From Streptomyces sclerotialus (GTDB lineage Bacteria; Actinomycetota; Actinomycetes; Streptomycetales; Streptomycetaceae): a DNA stretch of 64,000 nucleotides. The DNA lies in the NCBI RefSeq assembly GCF_040907265.1, contig NZ_JBFOHP010000002.1, positions 7,068,001-7,132,000 of the forward strand. Reading direction: 5' to 3'. Position 1 is the first letter of the stretch, and every line of letters begins with the position of its first letter. A program made the translations under genes and the position numbers. The notes under the pieces are model-generated. The model was not told the origin of the DNA. It did not search any database and was given only the letters and a program-made list of their open reading frames with translations. Shown piece by piece: positions 1 through 9,273 of the stretch.

Positions 1-3000
1 TCACCCGCTACCCCATGGGCGTGCTCTTCCCCCGCCCGACGGACGCCGAGGCCGACCTTCGTCTCAAGGAGGACGCCGCAGAAGAAGAGGGCCTGGACGA
101 GGAGCCTGTGACCGGGGCGGACAGTCTCGACGAGTCCGGGTCGGCCGCCGAGCGCCCCAACGCCGGTGACCGACGCCCGTCCTCTGTCGGCCTGACCTTC
201 GCGGTCGACCTCGCCGTGTGTCGGGAGATCGTGGTCTCGGCGCGCGCCGCCGTGTACGAGCCGGAGGACGCCGAGGGGCGCAAGATCTCCGCCCGCCGCA
301 GCGAGGCCCGCACCACCTCCGACCAGCGAGAACGCTGGCGTCGGGTGGAATTGGACCTGCCGGACACCACGGTCGACGTGACGTACCCGGGTCGCGGTGC
401 CTCACGCGATCTGATCGACGGCACTGCCCGGCTGGAAGTGCACGTGCGTCGTCCGTCGCCGGAGACCGGTACGGTCACCGTCACGGTCACCTTGGTCAAC
501 GTCCAGAAGGTGGGTGAGCGGGAACTCCAGGACGCATTCGCCCTGTTCCAGACCGGGCTGACGGTCCGCGCCGCCAACGCGTCGAGCGCGTTCGTGGAGC
601 GTCCCGGCGCCTTGTCCGCAGTGGACTCCGAGCTGGAGACCAGCCGGCTGCTGCACCGGCATGCCCCCACGTTCGCCGCAGGACACGGCTGCGCGGCGGT
701 GTGGGACTGGACCCCGCCCCCCGTCGGCATCACCGACATAGAGCGTGCGGGCGTGGCGGAGGTACGCACCGAGTTCATGCCCACGCACGAGGTGCTGCTC
801 ACCGACTCCAACCCGGAGATCGACGACCGTGCCCTCACCATGTCGGGCCTCGCCGAAGGCTCCGACAGCGAAGTGATCGCCGCCCTGGAAGGGCTGGCCA
901 CAGGCTACGAGCGGTGGATCGAACGGAAGCGGGACGAAGCCGCCGCGCTCGCCGGTACCTCGTACGAGAAGGCCGCGTTCGTTCAGGTCGACTCCTGCGT
1001 GGAGGCCCTGGACCGGATCCGGGAGGGCATCGCGCTGCTCCGTGACAAGCCTGACCTGATGCAGGCGTTCCGCCTGGCCAACCAGGCGATGGCGACCCAG
1101 CGTGCCCGGAGCGCCTGGGTCAAGGGCGGTCGGGTCGGCGAGCCGGACCTGGCCTCCGCGCGCTGGCGTCCGTTCCAGATCGCCTTCGTGTTGCTGTGCC
1201 TGGCCGGGGTGGACGACCCGGAACACCGTGACCGGGGGGTGTCGGACCTGTTGTGGTTCCCCACCGGTGGTGGCAAGACCGAGGCGTACCTGGGCTTGAT
1301 CGCGCTGACCACTTTCCTGCGTCGGATGCGGCTCGGTGGGGCGGGCGGCGGTGTCACCGTCCTGATGCGGTACACGCTGCGCCTGCTCACCCTGCAGCAG
1401 TTCGAGCGTGCCGCGATCCTGATCTGCGCCATGGAGCGGATGCGCCGGCAGAACCCCGCCGAGCTGGGGCACGAGGAGATCTCCCTCGGTATGTGGGTGG
1501 GTCGGTCCGCCACCCCGAACACCTTGGAGGTCGCCTCCAGGCAGCTCCGTGCGGCCCGCTCCGGCAAGGTGCTCCAGAAGGAGAACCCGGTCCAGCTGCA
1601 CGCCTGCCCGTGGTGCGGGACCGCCCTCGACGCCCATCACTACACGGTCGACGAGCAGGCCGTCCGGATGGATGTGCGCTGCCCCGGCACGGGCTGCGCG
1701 TTCTCCGACGGACTGCCCGTGCACCTGGTCGACGAGACCGTGTACCGCGCCCGGCCCACCCTGGTGATCGCCACCGTCGACAAGTTCGCCTCGATGCCGT
1801 GGCGTGCGCAGACCGCCGCCCTCTTCAACCGGGACCGTCAGGACGCCACTCCGCCCCCGGAACTGATCGTGCAGGACGAGCTGCACCTGATCTCCGGCCC
1901 GCTGGGCACCTTGACCGGCCTGTACGAGACGGCTGTCGACCTGCTCGCCGACCGACCCAAGGTGATCGCCTCGACCGCGACCATCCGCCGCGCCGCCGAC
2001 CAGGGCAAGGCACTGTTCTCCCGCGAGGTGCGCCAGTTCCCGCCCGCAGGCCTGGACTCACGCGACTCCTGGTTCGCCGTGGAGACCCCGGCCCGTGACA
2101 AGGCCTCCCGCCGCTACGTGGGCCTGCTCGCCCCCGGCACCAGCCAGTCCACCCTGTTGATCCGCACCTACGCCACCCTGCTCCACCAGGCGATGCGGGC
2201 CGACACCACCCAGGAGGTGCGCGACGCGTACTGGACGCTGGTCGGGTATTTCAACAGCCTGCGCCTGCTGTCGGCCGCGGAACTCCAGGTGCACGACGAC
2301 GTCGTGGCCCATCTGGACCATCTGGCCGCCCGCGACGATTGTGAGCCCCGCTCCGTCGGCAACTACTCCGAGCTGACCAGCCGGGTCGACGCCAGCGACA
2401 TCCCGGCCCGTCTGAAGCAGATCGAGCGGCGGCTGCCGGGCGGCGACGTGGTGGACGTGCTCCTGGCCACGAACATGATCGCCGTTGGCGTGGACGTGGA
2501 CCGGTTGGGTCTGATGGCCGTCATGGGTCAGCCGCAGACCACTGCCGAGTACATCCAGGCGACCAGCCGCGTGGGCCGTGCTCACCCCGGCCTGGTGGCG
2601 GTGATGCTCAACGCGAGCCGCTCCCGTGACCGTTCACACTACGAGAACTTCCAGCACTTCCACTCCGCTCTCTACCGTGAGGTCGAGTCCACCTCGGTGA
2701 CCCCGTTCTCGGCCCGTGCCCGGGACCGAGGCCTGCATGCGGTGATCGTCGCCCTGGCGCGCATCCTGATTCCCGCTGCTCGCGCCGACGAGGCCGCGGG
2801 AAACATCGACCTCTTCAAGGACGAGCTGAGGGAACGCATCCGCCCGAAGATCCTCGAACGGGTCGAGAAGGTCTCTCCGGTGGAGACCGCCGCCAAGGAG
2901 GTCTCCCACGTGGCCGCAGCCTTCGACGAGTTCGTCGACTGGTGGTACGAGGAGGCCGAGGCGCACGGCGGCCTGTACTACGAACCGAAGCGCGGACGCA

Positions 3001-3122
3001 GTGCTCCCTCTCTGCTCAAGCCCTACAACGACGCCCTGGAGGACGTCGAGGCGTGGGAGACCCTGTGGTCCCTCCGCGACGTCGACGCCGAGTCCGCCCT
3101 GTTCATGGAGGCATCCCGATGA
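1..3122 (+). CDS. drmA: DISARM-type helicase DrmA (5' end outside window)
   Basis: Large superfamily 2 helicase-like protein of the DISARM anti-phage system. Visible helicase signatures, numbered from the ATG at 15: Walker A PTGGGKT near residue 418, a DELH box near 621, a STAT motif soon after, and a C-terminal QATSRVGR arginine-finger motif. A CPWC...RCPGTGC zinc-ribbon-like stretch sits between the helicase halves. The frame stays open upstream of the first ATG (T-R-Y-P precedes it), and 1035 residues is short for DrmA, so the true N-terminus probably lies before the window. The stop overlaps the drmB start as ATGA, showing translational coupling. Family assignment rests on motif order plus the DUF1998 partner. 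Which DISARM class this is cannot be settled here, because the upstream genes are not visible. Confidence 0.85.
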   Translation, partial: TRYPMGVLFPRPTDAEADLRLKEDAAEEEGLDEEPVTGADSLDESGSAAERPNAGDRRPSSVGLTFAVDLAVCREIVVSARAAVYEPEDAEGRKISARRSEARTTSDQRERWRRVELDLPDTTVDVTYPGRGASRDLIDGTARLEVHVRRPSPETGTVTVTVTLVNVQKVGERELQDAFALFQTGLTVRAANASSAFVERPGALSAVDSELETSRLLHRHAPTFAAGHGCAAVWDWTPPPVGITDIERAGVAEVRTEFMPTHEVLLTDSNPEIDDRALTMSGLAEGSDSEVIAALEGLATGYERWIERKRDEAAALAGTSYEKAAFVQVDSCVEALDRIREGIALLRDKPDLMQAFRLANQAMATQRARSAWVKGGRVGEPDLASARWRPFQIAFVLLCLAGVDDPEHRDRGVSDLLWFPTGGGKTEAYLGLIALTTFLRRMRLGGAGGGVTVLMRYTLRLLTLQQFERAAILICAMERMRRQNPAELGHEEISLGMWVGRSATPNTLEVASRQLRAARSGKVLQKENPVQLHACPWCGTALDAHHYTVDEQAVRMDVRCPGTGCAFSDGLPVHLVDETVYRARPTLVIATVDKFASMPWRAQTAALFNRDRQDATPPPELIVQDELHLISGPLGTLTGLYETAVDLLADRPKVIASTATIRRAADQGKALFSREVRQFPPAGLDSRDSWFAVETPARDKASRRYVGLLAPGTSQSTLLIRTYATLLHQAMRADTTQEVRDAYWTLVGYFNSLRLLSAAELQVHDDVVAHLDHLAARDDCEPRSVGNYSELTSRVDASDIPARLKQIERRLPGGDVVDVLLATNMIAVGVDVDRLGLMAVMGQPQTTAEYIQATSRVGRAHPGLVAVMLNASRSRDRSHYENFQHFHSALYREVESTSVTPFSARARDRGLHAVIVALARILIPAARADEAAGNIDLFKDELRERIRPKILERVEKVSPVETAAKEVSHVAAAFDEFVDWWYEEAEAHGGLYYEPKRGRSAPSLLKPYNDALEDVEAWETLWSLRDVDAESALFMEASR

Positions 3123-4985
3123 CCCCGCCCCCTCCCCGCCGCCGGCGCGGCAGCGGCGGATCCGCCGCACCGGCCCGCACCCTGCCCCGCCGCGGTGCGG
3201 TCCGCCGCGCCCAGGCCATCACCACGTACGGTGTGGGTTCGTTGATCGCTGTGGAGCAGGAGTCGTTCATCGTCTCCGGCATCGACGACGCCGAGGGGCA
3301 GTGGCCCCGCGACGAAGCCCCGGTGATCCACGAGCCGCGCCTCGCCCGGGTGTTGGGCGTGCGCCGGTTCCGTCTGCCGCCCGCCTCCGCCGAGGACAGC
3401 CGTGACGGCATCCGGGTGCGTCGCTTCCCGCTGTGGCACCACTGCCCCGAATGCCACGCGCTGGACCACGTGCGGAGGTTCAACTCCCCGCCTGGACGCA
3501 ACGAGTGCGCCGAGTGCTCCGAAACCCTGGTGCCCTCCCGATTCGTGGTGGCTTGCGAGGACGGGCACATCGCCGACTTCCCGTACTGGAAGTGGCTGCA
3601 CAGGGGGCGACGCGGCGACGGCGAGGCCGGTTTCTGCGGCGGCCGGATGAGTCTGCGTTCCTCGGGACGTACCTCCTCGCTCCGGTCGGTGGTGCTCTCC
3701 TGCTCCTGCGGAGTGCCGGAGGTGTCCATGGAGGGTTCCTTCCGGCGCGGTGCCCTCAAGGACCTGAACATCCGCTGCGAGGGCAAGCGCCCCTGGCTGA
3801 AGGACGCCCCCCGACCTCCTCTGCTCCCAGCCGCCCCGGACCCTGCAGCGTGGTTCTTCCTCGGTGTGGCAGCCGGTGCTCCGCTCGGCCCTGTCCATCC
3901 CGCCGTGGAGCGACACCCGGGTGCACGCTCTGGAGAAGCATTGGGACAAGCTCCGTTCGTGCTCCACCCTCGCCGAGATCGAGATCCACCTGAAGTACAT
4001 CTTCGAGGGCTCACCGTGTCCGGTGAGCCCTGAGCAGGTGATGGAACTGCTTGCCGCGATGGAGGCCGAGGAGCTCACCGGAGAGGACGGGCCCGTTCTC
4101 GACCAGGAACAGCGTTACCGCGCCCTGCGCGACCTGGAGTACGAGCGGCTGTGCGCGGGCAACCCGGAGGACTCCGGCCACCACACCGAGCAGTTCGTCT
4201 GCGAGCCCCCGACCGACGACGGGAAGCCGTTGTCCGGCCTGGGACTGGTCACCCCGATGCTGGTGAAGAAGCTCCGCGAGGTCCGCGCTCTCAAGGCCTT
4301 CACCCGGGTCATCGACCCCGAGACCTCCTCCGAGGGCCATGAGGCGGATCTTTCCCTCGTCCCTACGGACTGGCTGCCCGCCATGGAGGTCCATGGCGAA
4401 GGAGTCTTCCTCCGGCTCGACGAGGACAGGGTCGACGCCTGGGCCGAACTGCCCGCCGTTGCCGCTCGCGTGGAACGCATCCGTCACCGGCACCAGCGGG
4501 TCCTCGCCGAGCGGGCCGCCGACCCGACCCGAGTCCCGTCCTCTCCCGCCACCCCGCGCATGGCCCTGCTGCACACCTTCGCGCACGTGATGATCAATGA
4601 GTGGAGCCTGGACTCCGGTTACCCGGCCGCCTCGCTCCGTGAGCGGATCTACTCGGGTGACGAGATGGCCGGCGTGCTGATCTACACGGCCACCAGTGAC
4701 TCGGCCGGCAGCCTCGGCGGCCTGGTCACCCAGGGAGAAAGCGTCCGCCTCGCCCAGGCCGTGCGCTCGGCCGTCCACCGCGCCGAGTGGTGCTCCGCCG
4801 ACCCGCTCTGCGTCGAGACCGACAGCTCCGGCGCGGGCGGCACCAACCTGGCCGCCTGCCACGCCTGCGTGATGCTCCCGGAGACCAGCTGTGAGCACAA
4901 CAACGGCCTGCTCGACCGGGCCCTTCTCGTCGGCACCCCGGAGGATCCGTCGATCGGTTTCTTCTCCCACCTGCTCACCCGGTGA
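3119..4985 (+). pseudogene. drmB: DrmB (DUF1998) interrupted by a +1 frameshift
   Basis: DrmB-family DUF1998 protein, the usual partner of DrmA. The first part starts at ATG 3119 and carries the N-terminal motif AITTYGVGSLI and Cys pairs (HCPEC, NECAEC) followed by a CEDGHIADFPY segment. The frame is lost at a run of six C (3807-3812) and reading continues to an unrelated stop at 4033. The rest of the family protein, with a C-terminal CxxC-rich end (ACHACVMLPETSCEHNN), continues one frame over to 4985. Removing one C gives a continuous protein of about 621 residues with plausible sequence across the join (DAPDLLCSQPPRTLQRG). This is either a true frameshift mutation or a homopolymer sequencing error. 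The downstream half could start alone at GTG 3864, but that position has no ribosome site. Confidence 0.85.
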
Positions 4986-5000
4986 GCACCGGGCAGCGAC

Positions 5001-5031
5001 GCCGGGGCGGCAGACAGCGCCCCGCCCCGGC
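5001..5031. terminator. Hairpin after drmB
   Basis: Perfect 10-bp inverted repeat (GCCGGGGCGG / CCGCCCCGGC) with an 11-nt loop, 15 bases after the drmB stop and between two convergent genes. There is no clear U-tract, as is common in actinomycetes. Confidence 0.6.
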
Positions 5032-5165
5032 TCTCGGCACCGGAGCAGCGGAGCGACTCGGACGGCGATACGTGACCTGAGCTCCGGTCCGAGTGCGAGG
5101 TCGCGTGCGGTGCCTTCGGTCGTGGCCCACCATCGGTTCACGGAGGGAACCCGCCTTGCGGGCGT

Positions 5166-6158
5166 TCATGCCCGGTGGCCCAGGGCGGCCCGGATCGCGC
5201 ATCCGAGGGCCCGGCCCACCGGGGGTGGCGAGGCGTGGCCCACCTGCCGATAGCGGGCTGTCTTACGGCCGGCGAAGGACCAGTCCGCAGGAAAGCCCTG
5301 CAGCCTTGCCGCTTGCTCGACGGTGAGCGCCACCATGCCCTTGACGCCGAGCGAGAGGTCCCAAGGGAACTCAGGGCCGGGGAGCTCATCGGCGACGGTG
5401 CCGCCGTTCACACGCATACGGGCCCAGGAACGCTTCGACCCGGTCGGCCCCAGATCGGCCCCGCCGCGATTCCAGGAACCGCCGACCAGTGTCGGGGCGG
5501 GCTGGTCGGCCTGCGCGGCCCAGGCGTCCGCGTACGGCCAGCCGCGTGCGGCCATGGAGGAACGTAGCGCCGCGCCCACGGTGATCGGCGGCTTGGTGTC
5601 GGGCACGGGGGCGACGAAGTTCTCGATGAGATCTCCCTTGAAAGCCACCAGGACCCCTTGTTTGCGGTCCTGGGGCACACCGTGGTCCATGGCGTTGAGG
5701 ACGAACCAACGATGCCGATAGCCGAGGTGCTCGAGCTCGGTGGTGACGTAGGCGCGGATCGGTTCGTACGCGGGCTTGGAGACCAGGTCGGGGACGTTCT
5801 CGATGAGCAGGGCGCGGGGCTGTACGCCGTGCATGAGCATGATCGTCGCTTCGAGTACTCGAATCTCCTCGGCGCTGTCCTCGCGTGCCACCGCGGCGCT
5901 CGCCTTGACCCTGGGTAAGCCGGCAGCCAGGAGATCCACGTCATATGTCTCCTGGTGGTCCACCGGGTCGAAGTCCAGGAGGTCGGTTTCGACGACATTC
6001 CACTTCGGACGGTTCAGACGCAGCGTCTCGCAAGCCGCGGCCCGGTTGTCCAGGAGCAGAACAGGATCGAATCCGGCCTGTTCGAGGCCGAGCGCGAGGC
6101 CGCCTGCGCCGGCACACACGGCAAGGGAGCTGAGGTTTCCGAGGCGAGACTCTTCCAT
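5166..6158 (-). CDS. DNA cytosine-5 methyltransferase homologue lacking the motif IV Cys
   Basis: 330-residue homologue of C5-cytosine DNA methyltransferases. It shows an AdoMet motif I (CAGAGGLALGLEQAGF, residues 15-30), motif VI (IENVPDLV, near 119-126), motif VIII-like PQDRKQG, and a C-terminal ARLQGFP block followed by a QVGHASPPPVGRALG end. At motif IV, where the family has PC with the catalytic cysteine, this protein reads GLPRVKAS, with Arg83 in the Cys position. Convergent to drmA-drmB, so it may be the DISARM modification component (DrmMII is a 5mC enzyme) or a derivative. Without the Cys, normal catalysis is not expected. It may be non-catalytic or use an unconventional nucleophile. 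The start is taken at ATG 6158 and has only a weak ribosome site. Confidence 0.75.
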   Translation of the reverse strand: MEESRLGNLSSLAVCAGAGGLALGLEQAGFDPVLLLDNRAAACETLRLNRPKWNVVETDLLDFDPVDHQETYDVDLLAAGLPRVKASAAVAREDSAEEIRVLEATIMLMHGVQPRALLIENVPDLVSKPAYEPIRAYVTTELEHLGYRHRWFVLNAMDHGVPQDRKQGVLVAFKGDLIENFVAPVPDTKPPITVGAALRSSMAARGWPYADAWAAQADQPAPTLVGGSWNRGGADLGPTGSKRSWARMRVNGGTVADELPGPEFPWDLSLGVKGMVALTVEQAARLQGFPADWSFAGRKTARYRQVGHASPPPVGRALGCAIRAALGHRA

Positions 6159-6395
6159 GACTACCGTTCATGCTCTTCGGAAAATATGACCGGACGGGTT
6201 GAGAGAGGCTACCCCGCCCGTCCCTGGTGTCATGCGGCTGCGGAACGGAGAGGGGCGGAGTCCTGAGCGTCCATGATCGCAACACGGTCGGTTCCGCGGC
6301 CGTTCCCGTCGAGGCGACCGAACCGACGCCTGGCTTCCGGGCATCAGGGGTACGAGGGCAGCGGGAACGGGACGGATGAATCGCAGGAGGCCAGG

Positions 6396-7247
6396 ATGAC
6401 GGTGGAGTCAGGGGACGGGGCCCGCGCGGCGGGGGGCGCGGTGGTGGGGACGGTCCGTGTCAATGGTGTCGACGTGCGGTACCGGGCGGCCGGGAGCGGG
6501 GCCGCTGTGGTGTTGGTGCACGGGCTGGGGGAGGACCTCGGGGCGTGGGAGCGGCAGCAGGAGGAGGTCGGGGGGTGGCGGACGTACGCGTACGACCTGC
6601 GCGGGCACGGGGGGAGTGGGCTGGGGGCGGCCGAGGGGAGTCTCGGGCAGCTGCGGGACGACCTGCTGGGGTTTCTGCGGGAGGTGACGGGGCCCGCGGT
6701 GTGCGTGGGGTTCTCGCTGGGCGGCACGGTCGTGCTGGCCGCTGCGGCCGCGGCTCCCGAGCTGGTCACCGGGGCCGTGGTGTTCGGTACGTCCACGGTG
6801 GTGGGGAAGGCCGCGGTGGAGTTCTACGAGGAGCGGATCGCGCTGGTGCGCGGCGGTGACCGGCAGCGGCTGGCGGCGGCGATGCGGGCGGACACGGTGG
6901 CCGCGCTGTACGGCACGGACGGTGATGCGGAAGCGGTGACCGCGCGGCGGATGGCGGCGATCGGGGACGGTCGCGGGTACGCCAACGCGGCCGCCGCGAT
7001 GGCCGGGCTGCGGGAGCGTCCGCTCACCCCGGAACTGGCTGCCGTCAGGTGCCCTGTGGTGGTGGTCGGGGCCGCGCAGGACACCTTCTGTCCGCGCAGG
7101 GCCGCCGACATCATGCTCGACGGGCTGAAGGGCGCGGAGTGCGAGGTGACGTACGAGGAGATCCCGGGTGCGGGGCATCTGATGAACGTCGAGCGGCCGG
7201 CGGCGGTCACGGCCCGGCTGACGGCCGCGCTGGAGCGGGTGGGGTAG
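6396..7247 (+). CDS. Alpha/beta hydrolase
   Basis: 283-residue single-domain alpha/beta hydrolase. It shows an oxyanion-hole HGLGEDLGAWE segment, a nucleophile elbow GFSLGG, an acid-containing AAQDTFCPRRAA segment and a catalytic-His GAGHLMNVERP segment near the C-terminus. Overall it resembles 3-oxoadipate enol-lactonase (PcaD)-like esterases, but the substrate cannot be read from sequence. The start is ATG 6396, preceded by a strong CAGGAGG at about 6384-6390. The frame is open further upstream, but no other start has a ribosome site. Divergent from the methyltransferase. Appears monocistronic. Confidence 0.85.
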   Translation: MTVESGDGARAAGGAVVGTVRVNGVDVRYRAAGSGAAVVLVHGLGEDLGAWERQQEEVGGWRTYAYDLRGHGGSGLGAAEGSLGQLRDDLLGFLREVTGPAVCVGFSLGGTVVLAAAAAAPELVTGAVVFGTSTVVGKAAVEFYEERIALVRGGDRQRLAAAMRADTVAALYGTDGDAEAVTARRMAAIGDGRGYANAAAAMAGLRERPLTPELAAVRCPVVVVGAAQDTFCPRRAADIMLDGLKGAECEVTYEEIPGAGHLMNVERPAAVTARLTAALERVG

Positions 7248-7296
7248 GCAGGGACGGACAGCAGGCGCCTGGCCGTGCTCGTTCGTACTCCGTCCC

Positions 7297-7406
7297 GGGA
7301 GGATTCCGTCTCGGGAGGATTCCGTCTCGGGAGGATTCCGTCTCGGGAGGATTCCGTCTCGGGAGGATTCCGTCCCGGAGGACTACGCCCCGGAGGACTA
7401 CGCCCC
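7297..7406. repeat. Tandem 16-bp repeat array
   Basis: Five head-to-tail copies of the 16-mer GGGAGGATTCCGTCTC (last copy ending CCC), spanning 7297-7376. Two 15-bp degenerate copies (GGAGGACTACGCCCC) follow, to 7406. The array lies in the 3' gap between two convergent genes and is not a multiple of three, so it is non-coding. It may be a minisatellite prone to copy-number change. Confidence 0.9.
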
Positions 7407-7453
7407 GGGAGCCGAGGGGCGGCTTCCGGGGCGAGGTGGTACCGAAAGGCGGG

Positions 7454-8245
7454 TCACGAGATCTTCGGCAGGTCCCCGCTGGTCGTCGACAGGTCGATCA
7501 CGGAGAAGCCGGCGCCCTGCTGGTCGGAGACGGCGGCGAAGCGGCCGAAGGGCGTGTCGTGCGGGCCGAAGTGCTTCTGGCCGCCGAGCTTGACGACCTT
7601 GGCGACCGCGTCGTCGCAGTTCTCCACCGCGAAGTACGGGTTGATGTGCGACGGCAGCTCGGGCGGGAAGTCCTCGGTCATCTTCATCCGGCCGATGACG
7701 GTCTCGCCGCCCAGGTCGTAGACCTTGAAGTCGATCGCGTCGTCCTCCATCCGCTTCACGTCGTACGAGAAGAGGGCGGGGAAGAACTGGTCCGCCTTCT
7801 CGGGCTCTCGGGTGGTGATCTCGGCCCAGCAGTACGAGCCGGGCTCGCCCTGCTTCTCGAAGCCCTGGTGGGTGCCGGGCTGCCAGAGGCCGAAGGTGAC
7901 GCCGCCGGGGTCGGCGGCGATCGTCATGTGCCCGAAGTCCCCGACGGCCATGGGGTCCATGACGGTCCGGCCGCCGAGCTCGCGGATCTTCGCCGTGCCG
8001 GCCTGGATGTCGGACGAGGCGAAGAACAGGAACCACCCGGTCGGCCAGTCCTCCTGGCCGGGCATCCGGGGCGCGAGGCCGGCGACCGCCTTGCCGTCGG
8101 AGAAGGCCTGGGTGTAGTTGCCGTACTCCTCCGCGCTCTCGCCGAAGGTCCATCCCAGTACTTCGCCGTAGAAGGTCTTCGCCGCTTCCAGGTCGGGGAA
8201 CGAAGCGTCGAGCCAGATGGGCGTGCCCTCAGGTTCAGCGGCCAT
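7454..8245 (-). CDS. VOC-family protein with two glyoxalase-like domains
   Basis: 263-residue protein made of two vicinal-oxygen-chelate (glyoxalase/bleomycin resistance) modules. The first covers roughly residues 8-125 (WLDASFPDLEAAKTFYGEVLGW... ADPGGVTFGLWQPG). The second covers roughly 135-260 (CWAEITTREPEKADQFFPALF... SDQQGAGFSVIDLS). Tandem VOC proteins of this kind are common in Streptomyces, with unknown substrates. ATG start at 8245, preceded by an AGGAAGG-type ribosome site. Confidence 0.85.
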   Translation of the reverse strand: MAAEPEGTPIWLDASFPDLEAAKTFYGEVLGWTFGESAEEYGNYTQAFSDGKAVAGLAPRMPGQEDWPTGWFLFFASSDIQAGTAKIRELGGRTVMDPMAVGDFGHMTIAADPGGVTFGLWQPGTHQGFEKQGEPGSYCWAEITTREPEKADQFFPALFSYDVKRMEDDAIDFKVYDLGGETVIGRMKMTEDFPPELPSHINPYFAVENCDDAVAKVVKLGGQKHFGPHDTPFGRFAAVSDQQGAGFSVIDLSTTSGDLPKIS

Positions 8246-8412
8246 GGCTGCCTTCCTCTGCCGGTATCAGTGAGGATGCCTCTAGGGAGGACTTGTCGGG
8301 CTTGACACGTTAGCCACTGATCTTGGTTCCCGCCCGGCAAGTATTCGAACATATGGTCAATTCTTGAGGGTGGGGAAAAGGGGGCGGGGAAGGGCTGTCC
8401 GGGGGTGGTGCC

Positions 8413-9273
8413 TCAGCCCAGTTCCAGGCTCGTCACGCCGAAGATCCGGGAGGTGGCCACGGGGCGTACGGGGCCGGTGTACATGCGGGCCGTGTCGAAG
8501 GACGGGGTGAGGCCGAGGCTCTTGGCCAGTGCCACCGCCTCCGGGTTGGTCTCGGGGACGTCGACGGCGAAGGGGGCGCCGTCGAGGTCGGCGGTGAGCG
8601 CGTCGAGCAGGGCGCGGGCGTCCTCGGTGGTGTCGGCGAAGAGCGGGCCGACGCGGTGGGCGTCGCGGCCCGGGCGGATCACGCCGTAACCGGTCACCCG
8701 GCCGTCCGGCACGCGGGCGAACGCGCGATGGCCGTCGCAGCTGAGCCAGTGGCGCAGGAACCGTGCGCGGTCGGCGGGGTAGCAGGCGCTGTCGTACGCG
8801 GCGATCGCGTCGGGGCCGACGGTCGCGGCCGGGACGACGTGGTCGGGGGTCGGGCGGTCGCCGGAGGGGGCGGTGCCGCCGAACCGGCTGGTGCGGTAGG
8901 CGAGTTCGAAGCCGGAGCGGCGGTAGTTGTCCTGCTGGGCCGGTACGCCGTCCAGGCCGACGGTGCGGTCGCCGGCGTGGGCGAGCGCGGCCTTCCAGGT
9001 GGCGAGGCCGTGGCCGCGGCCGCGCTGGTCGGGGCGGACGAGGTAGAAGCCCAGGAAGGCGTAGGTGGGGCTGTAGTTGACGACCGAGATGGCGGAGACC
9101 GGCTCGCCGTCGATCCGGCCGAGGAAGAAGCCGTCGGGGTCCTGGGCGAAGAAGCAGGAGGCGTCGGAGAGGCCCGGGTTCCATCCTTCGGCCGCCGCCC
9201 ACTCGCTGACGACGGTCCAGTCCTCCGGCGTTGCTCGCGTGACGATGAGCTGGTCAGGGGCATGCTGAGGCAT
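8413..9273 (-). CDS. GNAT-family N-acetyltransferase
   Basis: 286-residue GNAT protein. The N-terminal domain (about residues 10-135) contains the acetyl-CoA pyrophosphate loop RPDQRGRGHGLATWKAAL. A second C-terminal domain (about 150-285) has a GYGVIRPG strand and an ALLDALTADLDG segment, like two-domain YitH-type GNATs. The start is the ATG at 9273, with GGAAAGGA upstream. An in-frame ATG at 9435 is open but would add 54 Arg-rich residues with no ribosome site. The acceptor substrate is unknown. Confidence 0.8.
   Translation of the reverse strand: MPQHAPDQLIVTRATPEDWTVVSEWAAAEGWNPGLSDASCFFAQDPDGFFLGRIDGEPVSAISVVNYSPTYAFLGFYLVRPDQRGRGHGLATWKAALAHAGDRTVGLDGVPAQQDNYRRSGFELAYRTSRFGGTAPSGDRPTPDHVVPAATVGPDAIAAYDSACYPADRARFLRHWLSCDGHRAFARVPDGRVTGYGVIRPGRDAHRVGPLFADTTEDARALLDALTADLDGAPFAVDVPETNPEAVALAKSLGLTPSFDTARMYTGPVRPVATSRIFGVTSLELG

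Noticed and set aside
402..1886. A 494-codon minus-strand frame inside drmA
   Set aside because: Antisense to helicase motifs, no ribosome site, no recognisable domain.
7297..7406. Tandem repeats considered as a CRISPR array
   Set aside because: Repeats are directly adjacent with no unique spacers, and no cas genes are present.
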